From Salipiger abyssi (GTDB taxonomy: Bacteria > Pseudomonadota > Alphaproteobacteria > Rhodobacterales > Rhodobacteraceae), in NCBI RefSeq assembly GCF_017311415.1, contig NZ_JAEKIS010000004.1, forward strand, positions 124,001 through 188,000: a stretch of 64,000 nucleotides of DNA. The letters run 5' to 3'. The notes below the pieces were generated by a model. The model did no database searches. It worked only from the letters and a program-made list of their open reading frames with translations, and had not been told where the DNA came from. Position 1 is the first letter of the stretch. The number at the start of each line of letters is the position of its first letter. The position numbers and the translations under genes are program-made. Positions 23,830-32,463 of the stretch are shown piece by piece.

Positions 23830-25980
23830 TCAGCCCGCCTTTCTCGCCGGGGCCGGCGCGGTCACGGCGGCGGGTGTTGTGCCGTCGCCATAATAGGAGT
23901 CCCAGCTGGTCCAGCCCGGATCTGCATCCGGCAGCGGCAGACGACCGATGCGGTTGTTCTCCAGCCCGCCGATATAGAGATAGCCCTTGTGCTCGCGCAT
24001 CGAGGTGATGGTGGGGTGGTTGGTCGCGCCCGGATCCCAGAGCGATTCTAGGATCTCGCCCTTGTCGTTGAACTTCAGCACGCAGCCGTAGTTGATGCCG
24101 GGGCAGAGCCACTCGTCGGGCGGGATCTGCTTCACCATGCGGACCCGGAACGACGGATCGGCCATCGCCAGATCGTAGACCGGCGAGCGCAGCCCGACCA
24201 GCGCCAGCCAGTAGGTGCCGTCCGAGGCGCGGTTGATATTGTCGGGAAAGCCCGGAAGGTTGTCGACCAGCACCTCAAGCGCGCCCTTGCGGGGCCCGTC
24301 GATCCAGTAGCGGTAGATCCGGCAGAGCCAGGTGCTTACCCAATAGACCGACTGGCCGTCATGGGCGACGCAGACGCCATTGGGGAAGGCGAGGTTCTTC
24401 AGCACGGTGCTGGTCTTGCCGCTGCGCGGATCGTGACAGACCAGACGCCCGTTGCCGCGCCCTTCGAACCCGTCCAGCGCCCAATCCGCCAGATCGTAGC
24501 GGGTCGAGGCGTCGCTGAAAAAGATCCGCCCGTCAGGGGCTACGTCGAGATCGTCGGCCAGCAGCAGGCGGGAATCGTCCTTGAGCCGGAAGCGGCTGCG
24601 CGTGGTCTCGTCGGTGACCTTGAACACGCTGCGGTCGGGCCGCACACCATAGACACCCATCCCGGCGACGCAGGCGAGAATGTTCTCGTCCTTGTCCATG
24701 GCCAGACCCAGCGGCCGGCCGCCGATGCGGGCGAATTCCTCGCGGATCTCGTAGTCGGGCGCGAGGAAGCGGATAATGGAGCCGTTGCGGTTGACGGTAT
24801 AAAGGTTGTCGTTGCGGTCGAGGATCACGTCCTCCGGCCCTTCGATCTTGCCAAGCGCGATGGGCTCGACATCGAGCAGCCGGTCGTTCTCGGCAAAGAC
24901 GGTGCCGCTGTCGCGCGCGATGGAGGGCGGCGGGGTGAAATCGACCAACGTGGGCGAGACATAGATCTTTTGCAGGATCTTGCTCTTGTGCTTCACGAAC
25001 TTGACGTTGAACCCAACCGCGAGCAGCAGCAGAAACCCGATGGACGCTGTGGTGAGGCTGCCATGGGTGCCGAGCTGCACCAGCCCGTTGATCAGCAGAA
25101 AGATGATCGCCGCGCCGATCAGCGCCCGGCTGGTGCTGCCGCGGCCGCCGGCCAGGCTGATGCCGCCTACCACGGCGGCGGCCAGCGCGTTCACCTCCCA
25201 GCCGACGCCGGTATCGGTGCCGGCGCTGTTCTGGCGCGCGGCGTAGAGGAAGCCTGCGAAAGAGGCCAGCATTCCCGACAGCACATAGGCCAGGAACAGA
25301 GACAGCCGCACGTTGATGCCGGCGTGACGGGCAGCCTTGCGGCTCGACCCCACCGCCATGATATGCACGCCCGGTTTCACCCGTGTCAGAAAGAAATGCG
25401 CGGCAAAGGCCACGGCCAGCAGGCAGACCATATTCACCGGAACGCCGAGCAAATCGCCGATCCCGACGAAATCCCAGGCGGCATTGTCGACATAGGCGCT
25501 GGCGAGGTCCGTGGCGTAGGCGACGGTCACCAGCTCGTAAAAGGCGCGCACAACGATCAGCACCACCATCGTGGTCAGGAACGGGCGCGTCTTGGCATAG
25601 GCGATGAGGCCGCCATTCGCCGCGCCGATCAATGCGCCCCAGGCCAGCGCGCCTGCGAAGGCCACGGAGACGGGCAGCTCCAGCACCATGGCGAGGTAAA
25701 GCGCGATGAAATTCGCCATGGCAAACACGGCGCCCACCGACAGGTCGATCCCGCCCGACAGGATCGACAGCGCCATGGCCATGGCGACCAGCGCCTGTTC
25801 GGGAAAGCTGCGCATCAGCTGCTGAAGCTGCTGGATCGAGCCGTAATCCGGGATCGCCACGACGAAGGCGAGAAAGATCGCGCACATCAAAAGGAACGGC
25901 ACCGCCGGTTCCATCCAGCGCTTTTCCAGCAATTCGCCGATCAGCAATTGCGGCGAAATGCGGTACCAGAGTCTGCGCAT
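23830..25980 (-). CDS. CUT2 ABC permease fused to an SMP-30/strictosidine-synthase-like beta-propeller
   Basis: The 716-residue protein is continuous in one frame. Residues about 25-335 are an RbsC-type permease with many spans (ALSILSGGIDLSVGAVFAMA, VGGISLAGGRGSTSRALIGA). A short linker (KHKSKILQKIYVSPTLVDF) leads to a six-bladed propeller (about 375-700) with KIEGPEDVILDRNDNLYTV, DDLDVAPDGRIFFSDAS, FPNGVCVAHDGQSVYWV and GFPDNINRASDGTYWLALVG. These keep the Glu, Asn and Asp expected for metal binding in SMP-30-type lactonases. CUT2 permeases have a cytoplasmic C-terminus, so the propeller should act on incoming substrate; its activity is inferred. Confidence 0.92.
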   Translation of the reverse strand: MRRLWYRISPQLLIGELLEKRWMEPAVPFLLMCAIFLAFVVAIPDYGSIQQLQQLMRSFPEQALVAMAMALSILSGGIDLSVGAVFAMANFIALYLAMVLELPVSVAFAGALAWGALIGAANGGLIAYAKTRPFLTTMVVLIVVRAFYELVTVAYATDLASAYVDNAAWDFVGIGDLLGVPVNMVCLLAVAFAAHFFLTRVKPGVHIMAVGSSRKAARHAGINVRLSLFLAYVLSGMLASFAGFLYAARQNSAGTDTGVGWEVNALAAAVVGGISLAGGRGSTSRALIGAAIIFLLINGLVQLGTHGSLTTASIGFLLLLAVGFNVKFVKHKSKILQKIYVSPTLVDFTPPPSIARDSGTVFAENDRLLDVEPIALGKIEGPEDVILDRNDNLYTVNRNGSIIRFLAPDYEIREEFARIGGRPLGLAMDKDENILACVAGMGVYGVRPDRSVFKVTDETTRSRFRLKDDSRLLLADDLDVAPDGRIFFSDASTRYDLADWALDGFEGRGNGRLVCHDPRSGKTSTVLKNLAFPNGVCVAHDGQSVYWVSTWLCRIYRYWIDGPRKGALEVLVDNLPGFPDNINRASDGTYWLALVGLRSPVYDLAMADPSFRVRMVKQIPPDEWLCPGINYGCVLKFNDKGEILESLWDPGATNHPTITSMREHKGYLYIGGLENNRIGRLPLPDADPGWTSWDSYYGDGTTPAAVTAPAPARKAG

Positions 25981-26055
25981 CTTCGGGCTCCTGACGTTTG
26001 TGCGAAGGGGATGTCACGGCTGGCAGCAATGACTGCCGCCAGCCCGCGATCCGGT

Positions 26056-27069
26056 CTAGTTGGAGGCGGCAAAGCAGTATTCGCGGTCTTCCGGCCCCGA
26101 AACCCAGTAGTTCGTGGTGTAGAAGGCGTATTGCGCGCTGCCCGCCGGGCGGTCGTCCTGCAACAGCGCCAGCGCCGCCGCGACGATCTGGTTGGCCTGC
26201 CGGTCGGCGGTGTAGGAGAGGTTCTTGGTGTAGAGCCCCTTCTCGACCATCTCGCAATCGGCGGGCTGGCCGTCGCTCGCCACGAAGATATTCACCTTGC
26301 CCTGCAACCCGGCATTCTTCACCGCCTGCGCGGCCCCCGCCGTCTGCGGCCCCCAGACGCTGAGGATCGCGCAGAGATCGGGGTTCTGCTGAAGCACATT
26401 GGTGGTGATCTCCGAGGCCTTGTTGGCGTCCCAGTTCACCGGCTGCGACGAGACCACGCTCATCGACGCATCGCTTTCCAGAAGTTCGGTCGCCGCGACG
26501 GTCATGTCGAGCGAATAGGCGGCGGTGGCCTCGCCCTGAAGGATCGCCACCTTGCCCGACCCCTTGCCGCCGCCGCAGGTATCTATGGCCTCCTGCGCCA
26601 GCATCCGGCCCATGCGCGGCACATCGGCGCCGACATAGGCATCGGTCAGCGTGTTCGACGCCATATTGACCTGAATGACCTTGATCCCCTCGCGCATCGC
26701 GCGTTTCAGCTCACGCGCGAGCAGTGTGGTCGTGGGGTTCTGAACGATCAGGATATCCGGCTTCTCGTTGATCAGCGTGCTGACCGCCTGAAGCTGAATG
26801 TCGGATTTGAAGTTGGGATCGCGCACCACGAAATTGATGCCGTGATCCTCGAAGTTCGACTTCATCACGCGCGTCCACTCGGATTCCAGAACGCCCAGCC
26901 AGATCGGCACCCAGGCGATGGTCTTGCCCTCGGTGGCGGCCTGGAATTTGTCCATGAGCTCCGACCTCGGATCGGCGGCCTGTCCGCTGCCCGCCGAAAG
27001 GGCCACCGCCCCGGCGGTCAGCGCAGCGGCGAGGGTCCGGCCCATTGCGCCCGTCAGTAATTTCCGCAT
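26056..27069 (-). CDS. CUT2 ABC importer, periplasmic substrate-binding protein
   Basis: The 337-residue protein has a signal peptide (GRTLAAALTAGAVALSAGSG, cleaved near QAA-DP) and a periplasmic-binding-protein type 1 (RbsB-like) fold: PDILIVQNPTTTLLARELKR, IKVIQVNMASNTLTDAYVGA, QNPDLCAILSVWGPQTAGAA and VNIFVASDGQPADCEMVEKG. It captures the substrate for the neighbouring permeases. It sits between the two permease genes, 75 bp upstream of the fusion gene and 69 bp after the other permease. The ligand cannot be read from sequence. Confidence 0.94.
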   Translation of the reverse strand: MRKLLTGAMGRTLAAALTAGAVALSAGSGQAADPRSELMDKFQAATEGKTIAWVPIWLGVLESEWTRVMKSNFEDHGINFVVRDPNFKSDIQLQAVSTLINEKPDILIVQNPTTTLLARELKRAMREGIKVIQVNMASNTLTDAYVGADVPRMGRMLAQEAIDTCGGGKGSGKVAILQGEATAAYSLDMTVAATELLESDASMSVVSSQPVNWDANKASEITTNVLQQNPDLCAILSVWGPQTAGAAQAVKNAGLQGKVNIFVASDGQPADCEMVEKGLYTKNLSYTADRQANQIVAAALALLQDDRPAGSAQYAFYTTNYWVSGPEDREYCFAASN

Positions 27070-27138
27070 GTCTCTTTCCTCCCTGTTTCGCCGGCATCTT
27101 TTCGCCCGCGCCCTCCTCCTGGCGCGGCCGAACCGGCC

Positions 27139-28134
27139 TCAGTCTCCCTGTTTGGCGGTCTCGTCATCCCTTGGATGCAGGTAGCTGTCGAAGACGATCG
27201 CAAAGAGCAGCACGCCGCCCTTGATCACGTTTTGCACCTGAATGTTGAGATTCATGATCGTCATCGCGTTCAGCAGCACGCCGATCAGCAGCGTGCCCGC
27301 GATCACGCTCATCACATTGCCGCGCCCGCCGACCAGGCTCACCCCTCCCAGCACGACCACGAGGATGACATCGAAGATCATCGTCGACTCAGCGATCTGG
27401 AGGTGCATCAGCGAGGTGGAGGCGACCATTACGACCCCGGCGACATAGCCGATGGCGGCGCTAAGCCCGTATTCGAGCATGGTCAGGGGCCGCGTCGCGA
27501 TGCCTGCAAGCCTGGCGGCCTCGGCATTGTCGCCATGGGCATAGATGAAATGCCCCAGCACGGTTTTCGACAGGAATAGGTGGAGCAGCAGCGCGCAGAC
27601 GGCAAAGACGATCACCGGCACCGGCAGCCCGCCGGCAACGGTTCCGCCGAGCGCCTGAAGCGTGTCAGAGCTATGCTCAAGAAACACCTGATAATGGGGT
27701 ACGACAAGCGCGCGGGTCAGGCCGAGCAGCAGCAGGCTCGATGCCAGTGTCGTAAAGAGCGGCGGAATCTCGATGACCGAGACCAGAAAGCCGTTCAGGA
27801 TTCCGGCCAGTACCGCGATCAGCAGGCCGATCAGCAAGCTTGGCCCCTCCGGCAGGCCGGCATTGATCAACGAGACGGCAATCGCGGCGGAGACCGCGAG
27901 AATGGCGATCTGAGACAGGTCGATGCCCCGCCCGATGACGACCACCGCCATGCCCAGCCCCAGAATACCGAGGATCGAGATACCCCGTGCCAGGGTGAAC
28001 AGATTGCCAACCGACAGAAACCCGGGAAGCGCGGCGCTGAGCGTCACGAAGATGATGGCGGTCAGTATCACGACAATCATGGCCTGACTTGGCCGGTAAT
28101 GGCGCCAGGCGCCGGGCATCGCCGCGTCTCTCAT
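27139..28134 (-). CDS. CUT2 ABC importer permease (RbsC-like)
   Basis: The 331-residue integral membrane protein has 8-10 hydrophobic segments and the family motif GILGLGMAVVVIGRGIDLSQ plus VVVLGGVSLVGGRGNVMSVI. It is the first gene of the ABC operon. I chose ATG 28134 (MRDAAMPGAW) because a strong GGAGGAGAG ribosome-binding site precedes it; the frame extends to 28257 but would run into the divergent gntR gene. It lacks the propeller domain found on the second permease. Confidence 0.94.
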   Translation of the reverse strand: MRDAAMPGAWRHYRPSQAMIVVILTAIIFVTLSAALPGFLSVGNLFTLARGISILGILGLGMAVVVIGRGIDLSQIAILAVSAAIAVSLINAGLPEGPSLLIGLLIAVLAGILNGFLVSVIEIPPLFTTLASSLLLLGLTRALVVPHYQVFLEHSSDTLQALGGTVAGGLPVPVIVFAVCALLLHLFLSKTVLGHFIYAHGDNAEAARLAGIATRPLTMLEYGLSAAIGYVAGVVMVASTSLMHLQIAESTMIFDVILVVVLGGVSLVGGRGNVMSVIAGTLLIGVLLNAMTIMNLNIQVQNVIKGGVLLFAIVFDSYLHPRDDETAKQGD

Positions 28135-28206
28135 AGACTCTCCTCCCGCTCCTCCACGGAGACGGCCGCTTTTAAGCCGTCTAAGGATTGTATAGTGCAT
28201 CTTATG

Positions 28207-28216
28207 TGTTATAACA
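28207..28216. promoter_or_regulatory. Palindrome TGTTATAACA between the ABC operon and a divergent gntR gene
   Basis: A perfect 10-bp palindrome of the form N-GT-N4-AC-N sits in the 107-bp divergent gap, 26 bp before the GntR start. GntR/FadR-type operators have GT and AC arms around a short centre, so this is a candidate auto-regulatory operator controlling both directions. The surrounding 28180-28230 is AT-rich, consistent with overlapping promoters. Confidence 0.45.
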
Positions 28217-28241
28217 AGTGACATATAAAAGGATTGCATGC

Positions 28242-28988
28242 ATGCCCACGCGTTCAAACGGGTCCGATACCAGTTCCGGAACCTTTGGTGTTCAGATCAG
28301 CCGCGAAAGCCTTAGCCAGCAGGCCTATGTCGCGATCAGGACGTCGCTCAAGCGCAGCGTTCTGAAGCCCGGGCAGAAGCTGGTGGCGCGGCAGGTTGCC
28401 GACGAGCTGGGCATCAGCGTGACCCCGGTGCGCGAATCGCTGCTGCGGCTCGCGTCGGAGCGCGCGCTGGCCATGGACGACCGGGGGACCGTGTTCGTTC
28501 CCGAGCTGACGGTGCAGCGCTGCACCGATATTCGCGACCTGCGCATGCTGGTCGAGGGCGAGGCGGCGGCCCGCGCCGCGCTGCGCGTGAGCGACGAGGA
28601 TATCGCCGAGCTGGAGCGGATCCATGCACGCTATGAATCCACCGAAAGCGCGCAGGATTACAGTCAGGCGCTGATGCACAACGAGGATTTCCATTTTGCA
28701 CTCTGCCGCTTCGCCGACTCGCCGGTGATGTTCGGTGTCGTTGAAAACCTCTGGATCCAGTTCGGCCCGGCCCTGTCTTTTCTTTATGACGGTGGCACCC
28801 GCCCCTTTCACGGCACGACCCACGGGCATCTGCAAGTCATCGAAGCGCTTCGCGATAAAGACGCCGAAGCCGCCCGCAGCGCGATTTCCCGCGACATTCT
28901 GATCGGCGGCAGCGCCATCGTCGAGCGTCTTGAAGAGTTGGAGTCGCCCGCCGGTCAGGGCGCACAAGCAGGAGGAACCTCGGTATGA
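28242..28988 (+). CDS. GntR-family regulator, FCD (FadR) subgroup
   Basis: The 248-residue protein has an N-terminal winged helix (SQQAYVAIRTSLKRSVLKPG, VADELGISVTPVRESLLRLA) and a C-terminal FCD ligand-binding domain with metal-site residues in a helical bundle (RDLRMLVEGEAAARAALRVS, HNEDFHFALCRFADS, HLQVIEALRDKDAEAARSAI). FCD regulators sense carboxylic acids. ATG at 28242 was chosen over GTG 28218 because AAAGGA precedes it. It is divergent from the ABC operon and overlaps the acyl-CoA synthetase by 4 bp, so it probably controls uptake and activation of the substrate. Confidence 0.93.
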   Translation: MPTRSNGSDTSSGTFGVQISRESLSQQAYVAIRTSLKRSVLKPGQKLVARQVADELGISVTPVRESLLRLASERALAMDDRGTVFVPELTVQRCTDIRDLRMLVEGEAAARAALRVSDEDIAELERIHARYESTESAQDYSQALMHNEDFHFALCRFADSPVMFGVVENLWIQFGPALSFLYDGGTRPFHGTTHGHLQVIEALRDKDAEAARSAISRDILIGGSAIVERLEELESPAGQGAQAGGTSV

Positions 28989-30619
28989 CGGCACGGCAGG
29001 AAACCACATGGCCCGACGGGCCGGGCGGGGCGTTGCGGCCCGAGACGCATTACGACGGGCGCGACATGCTGTGCTACGCCTCCCGTCCCGCCACTCTGTC
29101 CGAGATGCTGGCCGGTTGTGTCCGCGACTTTCCGGACCGTCTCGCGATCGCCGAAGGGCTCCGGCTCAGCTATCGCGAGCTGGACGAGATCGTCTCGGCG
29201 CTCGCCGCCGGACTGAAGGCGCAGGGGGTCGGAGTTGGCGGCAAGGTTGCCCTGTTCATGACCAACCGCTGGCAGCTGCTGGCCTGCGTCTATGCCTGCG
29301 CCCGCATCGGGGCTGTTGCCGTGCCGCTTTCGGTCCGGCTGGCACGGGCCGAGCTTGCCTTTCTGCTGAACGATTGCGGGGCCTCTGTCCTCGTCTTCGA
29401 GAATAAGCTGGCAGAGGTGCTGCCCGCCGCCGACACCGTACCGGCGCTGCAATACCGGTTCTGCGTCGATGAAACCGCCGCGCCCGCACGTCCCTTCGAC
29501 GAACTGCTGGGCGCCGGGCACGATACCGCGCCGGCGGTGGGCACAGACGAAGACGTTGCCGTCATTCTCTACACCTCCGGCACGACCGGCAGGCCGAAGG
29601 GGGCGATGCTGACCCATCTCGGCATCATCCATTCCTCGCTGAGCTTCGCGCGCTGCTTTGAGCTGACCGAGCGCGACAAGGCGCTGATCGCGGTGCCGTT
29701 GTCGCATGTCACGGGCCTGGTCGGCGTCGCCTTCGCGGCGATGTGCGTCGGCGGTGGCGTCGCGCTGATGCGCGAGTCGTTCGAGCGTCGTGCCTTCCTG
29801 GCTATTGCGAGTCGCGAAGAGATCACCTTTTCGATCCTTGTGCCGACCATCTACAGCCTGATCGCCATGACGCCGGAGCTTGACGACACCGATCTGTCGA
29901 GTTGGCGGATCGGCGGGTTCGGCGGCGCGCCGATGCCGGTGGCGACGATCGAGCGGATCGCCGAGAAACTGCCCAACCTCATGCTCGTGAACGCCTATGG
30001 CGCGACGGAGACCACCTCGCCCACCACGGCGATGCCGCTGTCGGAATGGCGCACTCACACAAACAGCGTCGGCAAGGTTGTGCCCGGCGCCGATATTCGT
30101 GTGGTCGATACGCAGGGCAACGATGTGCCCGCGGGAGAAACCGGGGAACTGCTGATCGCCGGTCCGATGGTGATCCCGGGATATCTCAACCGGCCCGAGG
30201 CCAATGCTTTCGATTTCGTCGGGGGTTACTGGCGCTCCGGAGATATCGGCTCTGTCGACGAGGCGGGGTTTGTGCGGATCATGGACCGCAGCAAGGACAT
30301 GATCAATCGCGGCGGCTTCAAGGTGTTCAGCGCCGAGGTGGAGGATGTGCTGTGTCATCACGACTCCGTCGCGGAATGCGCCGTGGTCGGCACGCCCGAT
30401 CCGGTGCTCGGTGAGCGGGTTCATGTCTTTATCGTACCGCGCGATGCGCATGGCATCGACGAGGCGGCGCTGCGCAGCTTCTGTGCCGAGCGCCTCTCCG
30501 ATTACAAACGGCCCGAGAGCTACACGGTGCTGGAGACGCCGCTGCCGCGCAACAACAACGGCAAGATCCAGAAACATACGCTGCGCGACATGCTTCTGGC
30601 GCGCGCCGAACAGGCCTAG
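28985..30619 (+). CDS. AMP-forming acyl-CoA synthetase (class I adenylate-forming)
   Basis: The 544-residue enzyme converts a carboxylic acid, ATP and CoA to an acyl-CoA. It has the P-loop-like LYTSGTTGRPKGAMLTHLG, the A5 motif NAYGATETTSPTT, the hinge region WRSGDIGSVDEAGFVRIMDR and DMINRGGFKVFSAEVED, and the catalytic Lys in NNNGKIQKHTL. The acid specificity cannot be read by eye. It overlaps gntR (ATGA) and precedes the APH-type kinase, the same neighbourhood as LvaE with LvaA in the Pseudomonas levulinate pathway. Confidence 0.94.
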   Translation: MTARQETTWPDGPGGALRPETHYDGRDMLCYASRPATLSEMLAGCVRDFPDRLAIAEGLRLSYRELDEIVSALAAGLKAQGVGVGGKVALFMTNRWQLLACVYACARIGAVAVPLSVRLARAELAFLLNDCGASVLVFENKLAEVLPAADTVPALQYRFCVDETAAPARPFDELLGAGHDTAPAVGTDEDVAVILYTSGTTGRPKGAMLTHLGIIHSSLSFARCFELTERDKALIAVPLSHVTGLVGVAFAAMCVGGGVALMRESFERRAFLAIASREEITFSILVPTIYSLIAMTPELDDTDLSSWRIGGFGGAPMPVATIERIAEKLPNLMLVNAYGATETTSPTTAMPLSEWRTHTNSVGKVVPGADIRVVDTQGNDVPAGETGELLIAGPMVIPGYLNRPEANAFDFVGGYWRSGDIGSVDEAGFVRIMDRSKDMINRGGFKVFSAEVEDVLCHHDSVAECAVVGTPDPVLGERVHVFIVPRDAHGIDEAALRSFCAERLSDYKRPESYTVLETPLPRNNNGKIQKHTLRDMLLARAEQA

Positions 30620-30695
30620 CGCGCGGCATCGGCAAACAGACCGGCGTGCCGAAGCGCGCCGGGGCTTCGCATCACAGAGAAGTGGAAACCGCACA

Positions 30696-31736
30696 GTGAC
30701 CGAGACAATCAGAACCCAGAGCCAGTCGCCCGATATTGCTGCGCTGGAACGCTGGATGGGCGAGACGGTCGAGGGGTTTCGCGGCCCGATAAGTCTGTCG
30801 AAATTCGAGGGCGGGCAATCCAATCCGACATTCCGGATCGACGCAGCGTCGGGCAGTTATGTCCTGAGGCGCAAACCGCTTGGCCCGGTGCTTCCGAGCG
30901 CGCATGCGGTGGATCGCGAATTCCGGGTGCTCTCGGCGATGCGCACCGCCGGCGTGCCCGTGGCGCGGGTAAGGGCGCTGTGCATGGATGAGTCCGTTCT
31001 CGGCAGCATCTTCTATGTCATGGACTATGTCGAAGGCCGCGTGTTCTGGGATCCGCGCCTGCCGACGCTCAGCACCGAAGAGCGCGGCGCAATCTTCGCC
31101 TCGATGAACGACATCATCGCGCAGATCCACAGCCTTGATCCGGACAGCATCGGGCTGACCGGCTTTGGCCGCAGCGAGGATTATCTCAAGCGCCAGATCG
31201 CCCGCTGGACCCGCCAGTTCGACGCCTCGCGCACCGGTCCGAACCCGGCGATGGATCGCCTGATCGACTGGCTGCCGGCGCATGTCCCGCCGGAGCATCC
31301 CGCCCGCGTCGTGCATGGCGACTACCGGCTCGACAATGTGCTGATACATCCGACCGAGCCCCGGATCGTCGCCGTGCTCGATTGGGAGCTTTCCACGATA
31401 GGCAATCCGATTGCGGATTTCGCCTATCACATGCTGAGCTGGCGCTTTGCCCCGGAGCTGTTCCGCGGCATGGCGGGCGAAGACCTCGCCGCGCTCGGGA
31501 TTCCGAGCGAGCGGACCTATCTCGACCGCTACCTCGGGATCACGGGCTTGAAACCGCCGGAAGACTGGGATTTCTACATGATCCTGAGCATGTTCCGTAT
31601 TGCCTCGATTCTTCAGGGCATCGCCAGGCGGTCGGCCGACGGCAGTGCCGCCGATGCCGATGCGGCGACGGTCGGTGCAAAAGCCATCCCGATTGCCGAG
31701 ATGGCGTGGAAGCTGGCAGAGCAGCGTGGCGGCTGA
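30696..31736 (+). CDS. APH-type phosphotransferase of the LvaA/ACAD10-11 kinase group
   Basis: The 346-residue protein has an aminoglycoside-phosphotransferase/choline-kinase fold: RKPLGPVLPSAHAVDREFRV (a signature of the acyl-CoA-associated subgroup), Brenner motif VVHGDYRLDNVLIHP with catalytic Asp, and VLDWELSTIGNPIADFAYHM with the metal-binding Asp. In Pseudomonas LvaA and mammalian ACAD10/11, such kinases phosphorylate 4-hydroxyacyl-CoA so that an acyl-CoA dehydrogenase homologue can eliminate phosphate. The start is GTG 30696, since MTETIRTQSQ lacks an upstream ATG. Its acyl-CoA context strongly favours this role over drug resistance. Confidence 0.88.
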   Translation: MTETIRTQSQSPDIAALERWMGETVEGFRGPISLSKFEGGQSNPTFRIDAASGSYVLRRKPLGPVLPSAHAVDREFRVLSAMRTAGVPVARVRALCMDESVLGSIFYVMDYVEGRVFWDPRLPTLSTEERGAIFASMNDIIAQIHSLDPDSIGLTGFGRSEDYLKRQIARWTRQFDASRTGPNPAMDRLIDWLPAHVPPEHPARVVHGDYRLDNVLIHPTEPRIVAVLDWELSTIGNPIADFAYHMLSWRFAPELFRGMAGEDLAALGIPSERTYLDRYLGITGLKPPEDWDFYMILSMFRIASILQGIARRSADGSAADADAATVGAKAIPIAEMAWKLAEQRGG

Positions 31737-31768
31737 CCGGCCACCGAAACAGCCAGGAGGCGGTGCCG

Positions 31769-32428
31769 ATGTCTGAAAAATCCGAAAAGACCCGCGGGAA
31801 GAGCGAGCCGACCGCCGCCGACATTCTCGCGCGCGATGTGATCCGTGGCATTTACGAAGGCTATTATGTTGCCGGCCAGCGGCTGGCCGAGCCGGATCTG
31901 GGGGACCGCTACGGGCTGAGCCGAAGTTCGGTCCGCGAGGGTCTGAAACAGCTCGCCGCCGACGGGATCGTGGTGCTGCTGCCGTTCAAGGGTGCGCAGA
32001 TCCGCAAGCTGACCCGCCGCGAAGCCGAGAACCTGTTCTCGATCACCGAGGTCATCCTCGGTCTCGCTGCGCGACAGGCGGCGGCGCATATCGACGAGGA
32101 CGGCGCACGCGACAAGCTCACGGCAAGTTTCGAGGCCATCGCCGAACAGCGCGAGAGTGACGACCGGCATGCCTTTATCCGCCATCGCAACCGGTATTTC
32201 CGCACTCTCGTGGATATCAACGGCAATGACGAGCTCTGGCGGCTGCTGCCCAAGCTTCAGGTCCATCTGATCCGCAACCGGCTCGCCGTGCCGCGCGATG
32301 ACCGGATCCAGGGCTATCGCGAGATCACCGACGCCATTCTCTCCGGCGACGAAGACGCTGCCGAGCAGGCCGCTCGCCGGTATGTGCGCAAGACTGCCTC
32401 CTGTGCCCTGCCCGAATTCACCGAATAA
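31769..32428 (+). CDS. GntR-family regulator, FCD-type C-terminal domain
   Basis: The 219-residue protein has a GntR winged helix (ADILARDVIRGIYEGYYVAG, LGDRYGLSRSSVREGLKQLA) and an FCD-like helical domain (LFSITEVILGLAARQAAAHI, RHRNRYFRTLVDINGNDELW). A strong CAGGAGG site precedes the ATG at 31769. It lies within the acyl-CoA gene cluster and is the best local candidate to bind the repeated TCGTCAGACGA palindromes at 34584 and 44906, which fit the GntR operator pattern. Confidence 0.92.
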   Translation: MSEKSEKTRGKSEPTAADILARDVIRGIYEGYYVAGQRLAEPDLGDRYGLSRSSVREGLKQLAADGIVVLLPFKGAQIRKLTRREAENLFSITEVILGLAARQAAAHIDEDGARDKLTASFEAIAEQRESDDRHAFIRHRNRYFRTLVDINGNDELWRLLPKLQVHLIRNRLAVPRDDRIQGYREITDAILSGDEDAAEQAARRYVRKTASCALPEFTE

Positions 32429-32463
32429 CCCCAGGCGCGGCGGCGCCCGCCGACGGAGTCCCC

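Noticed and set aside
23830-25980. The permease-propeller fusion as a sequencing or stop-loss artefact
   Set aside because: The linker is natural-looking, the frame is intact, and the next gene begins only 1 bp after its stop, as expected for an operon evolved with this length.
24361-27060. 899-codon open frame antisense to the ABC transporter genes
   Set aside because: It is the mirror of two well-supported genes on the other strand. High GC removes stops, its composition is His/Arg/Gly-rich, and no domain or ribosome-binding site is seen.
30696-31736. Aminoglycoside-resistance phosphotransferase
   Set aside because: The APH motifs are present, but the RKPLGPVLPSAHAV-type N-terminal segment and acyl-CoA neighbours match the LvaA/ACAD10-11 group.
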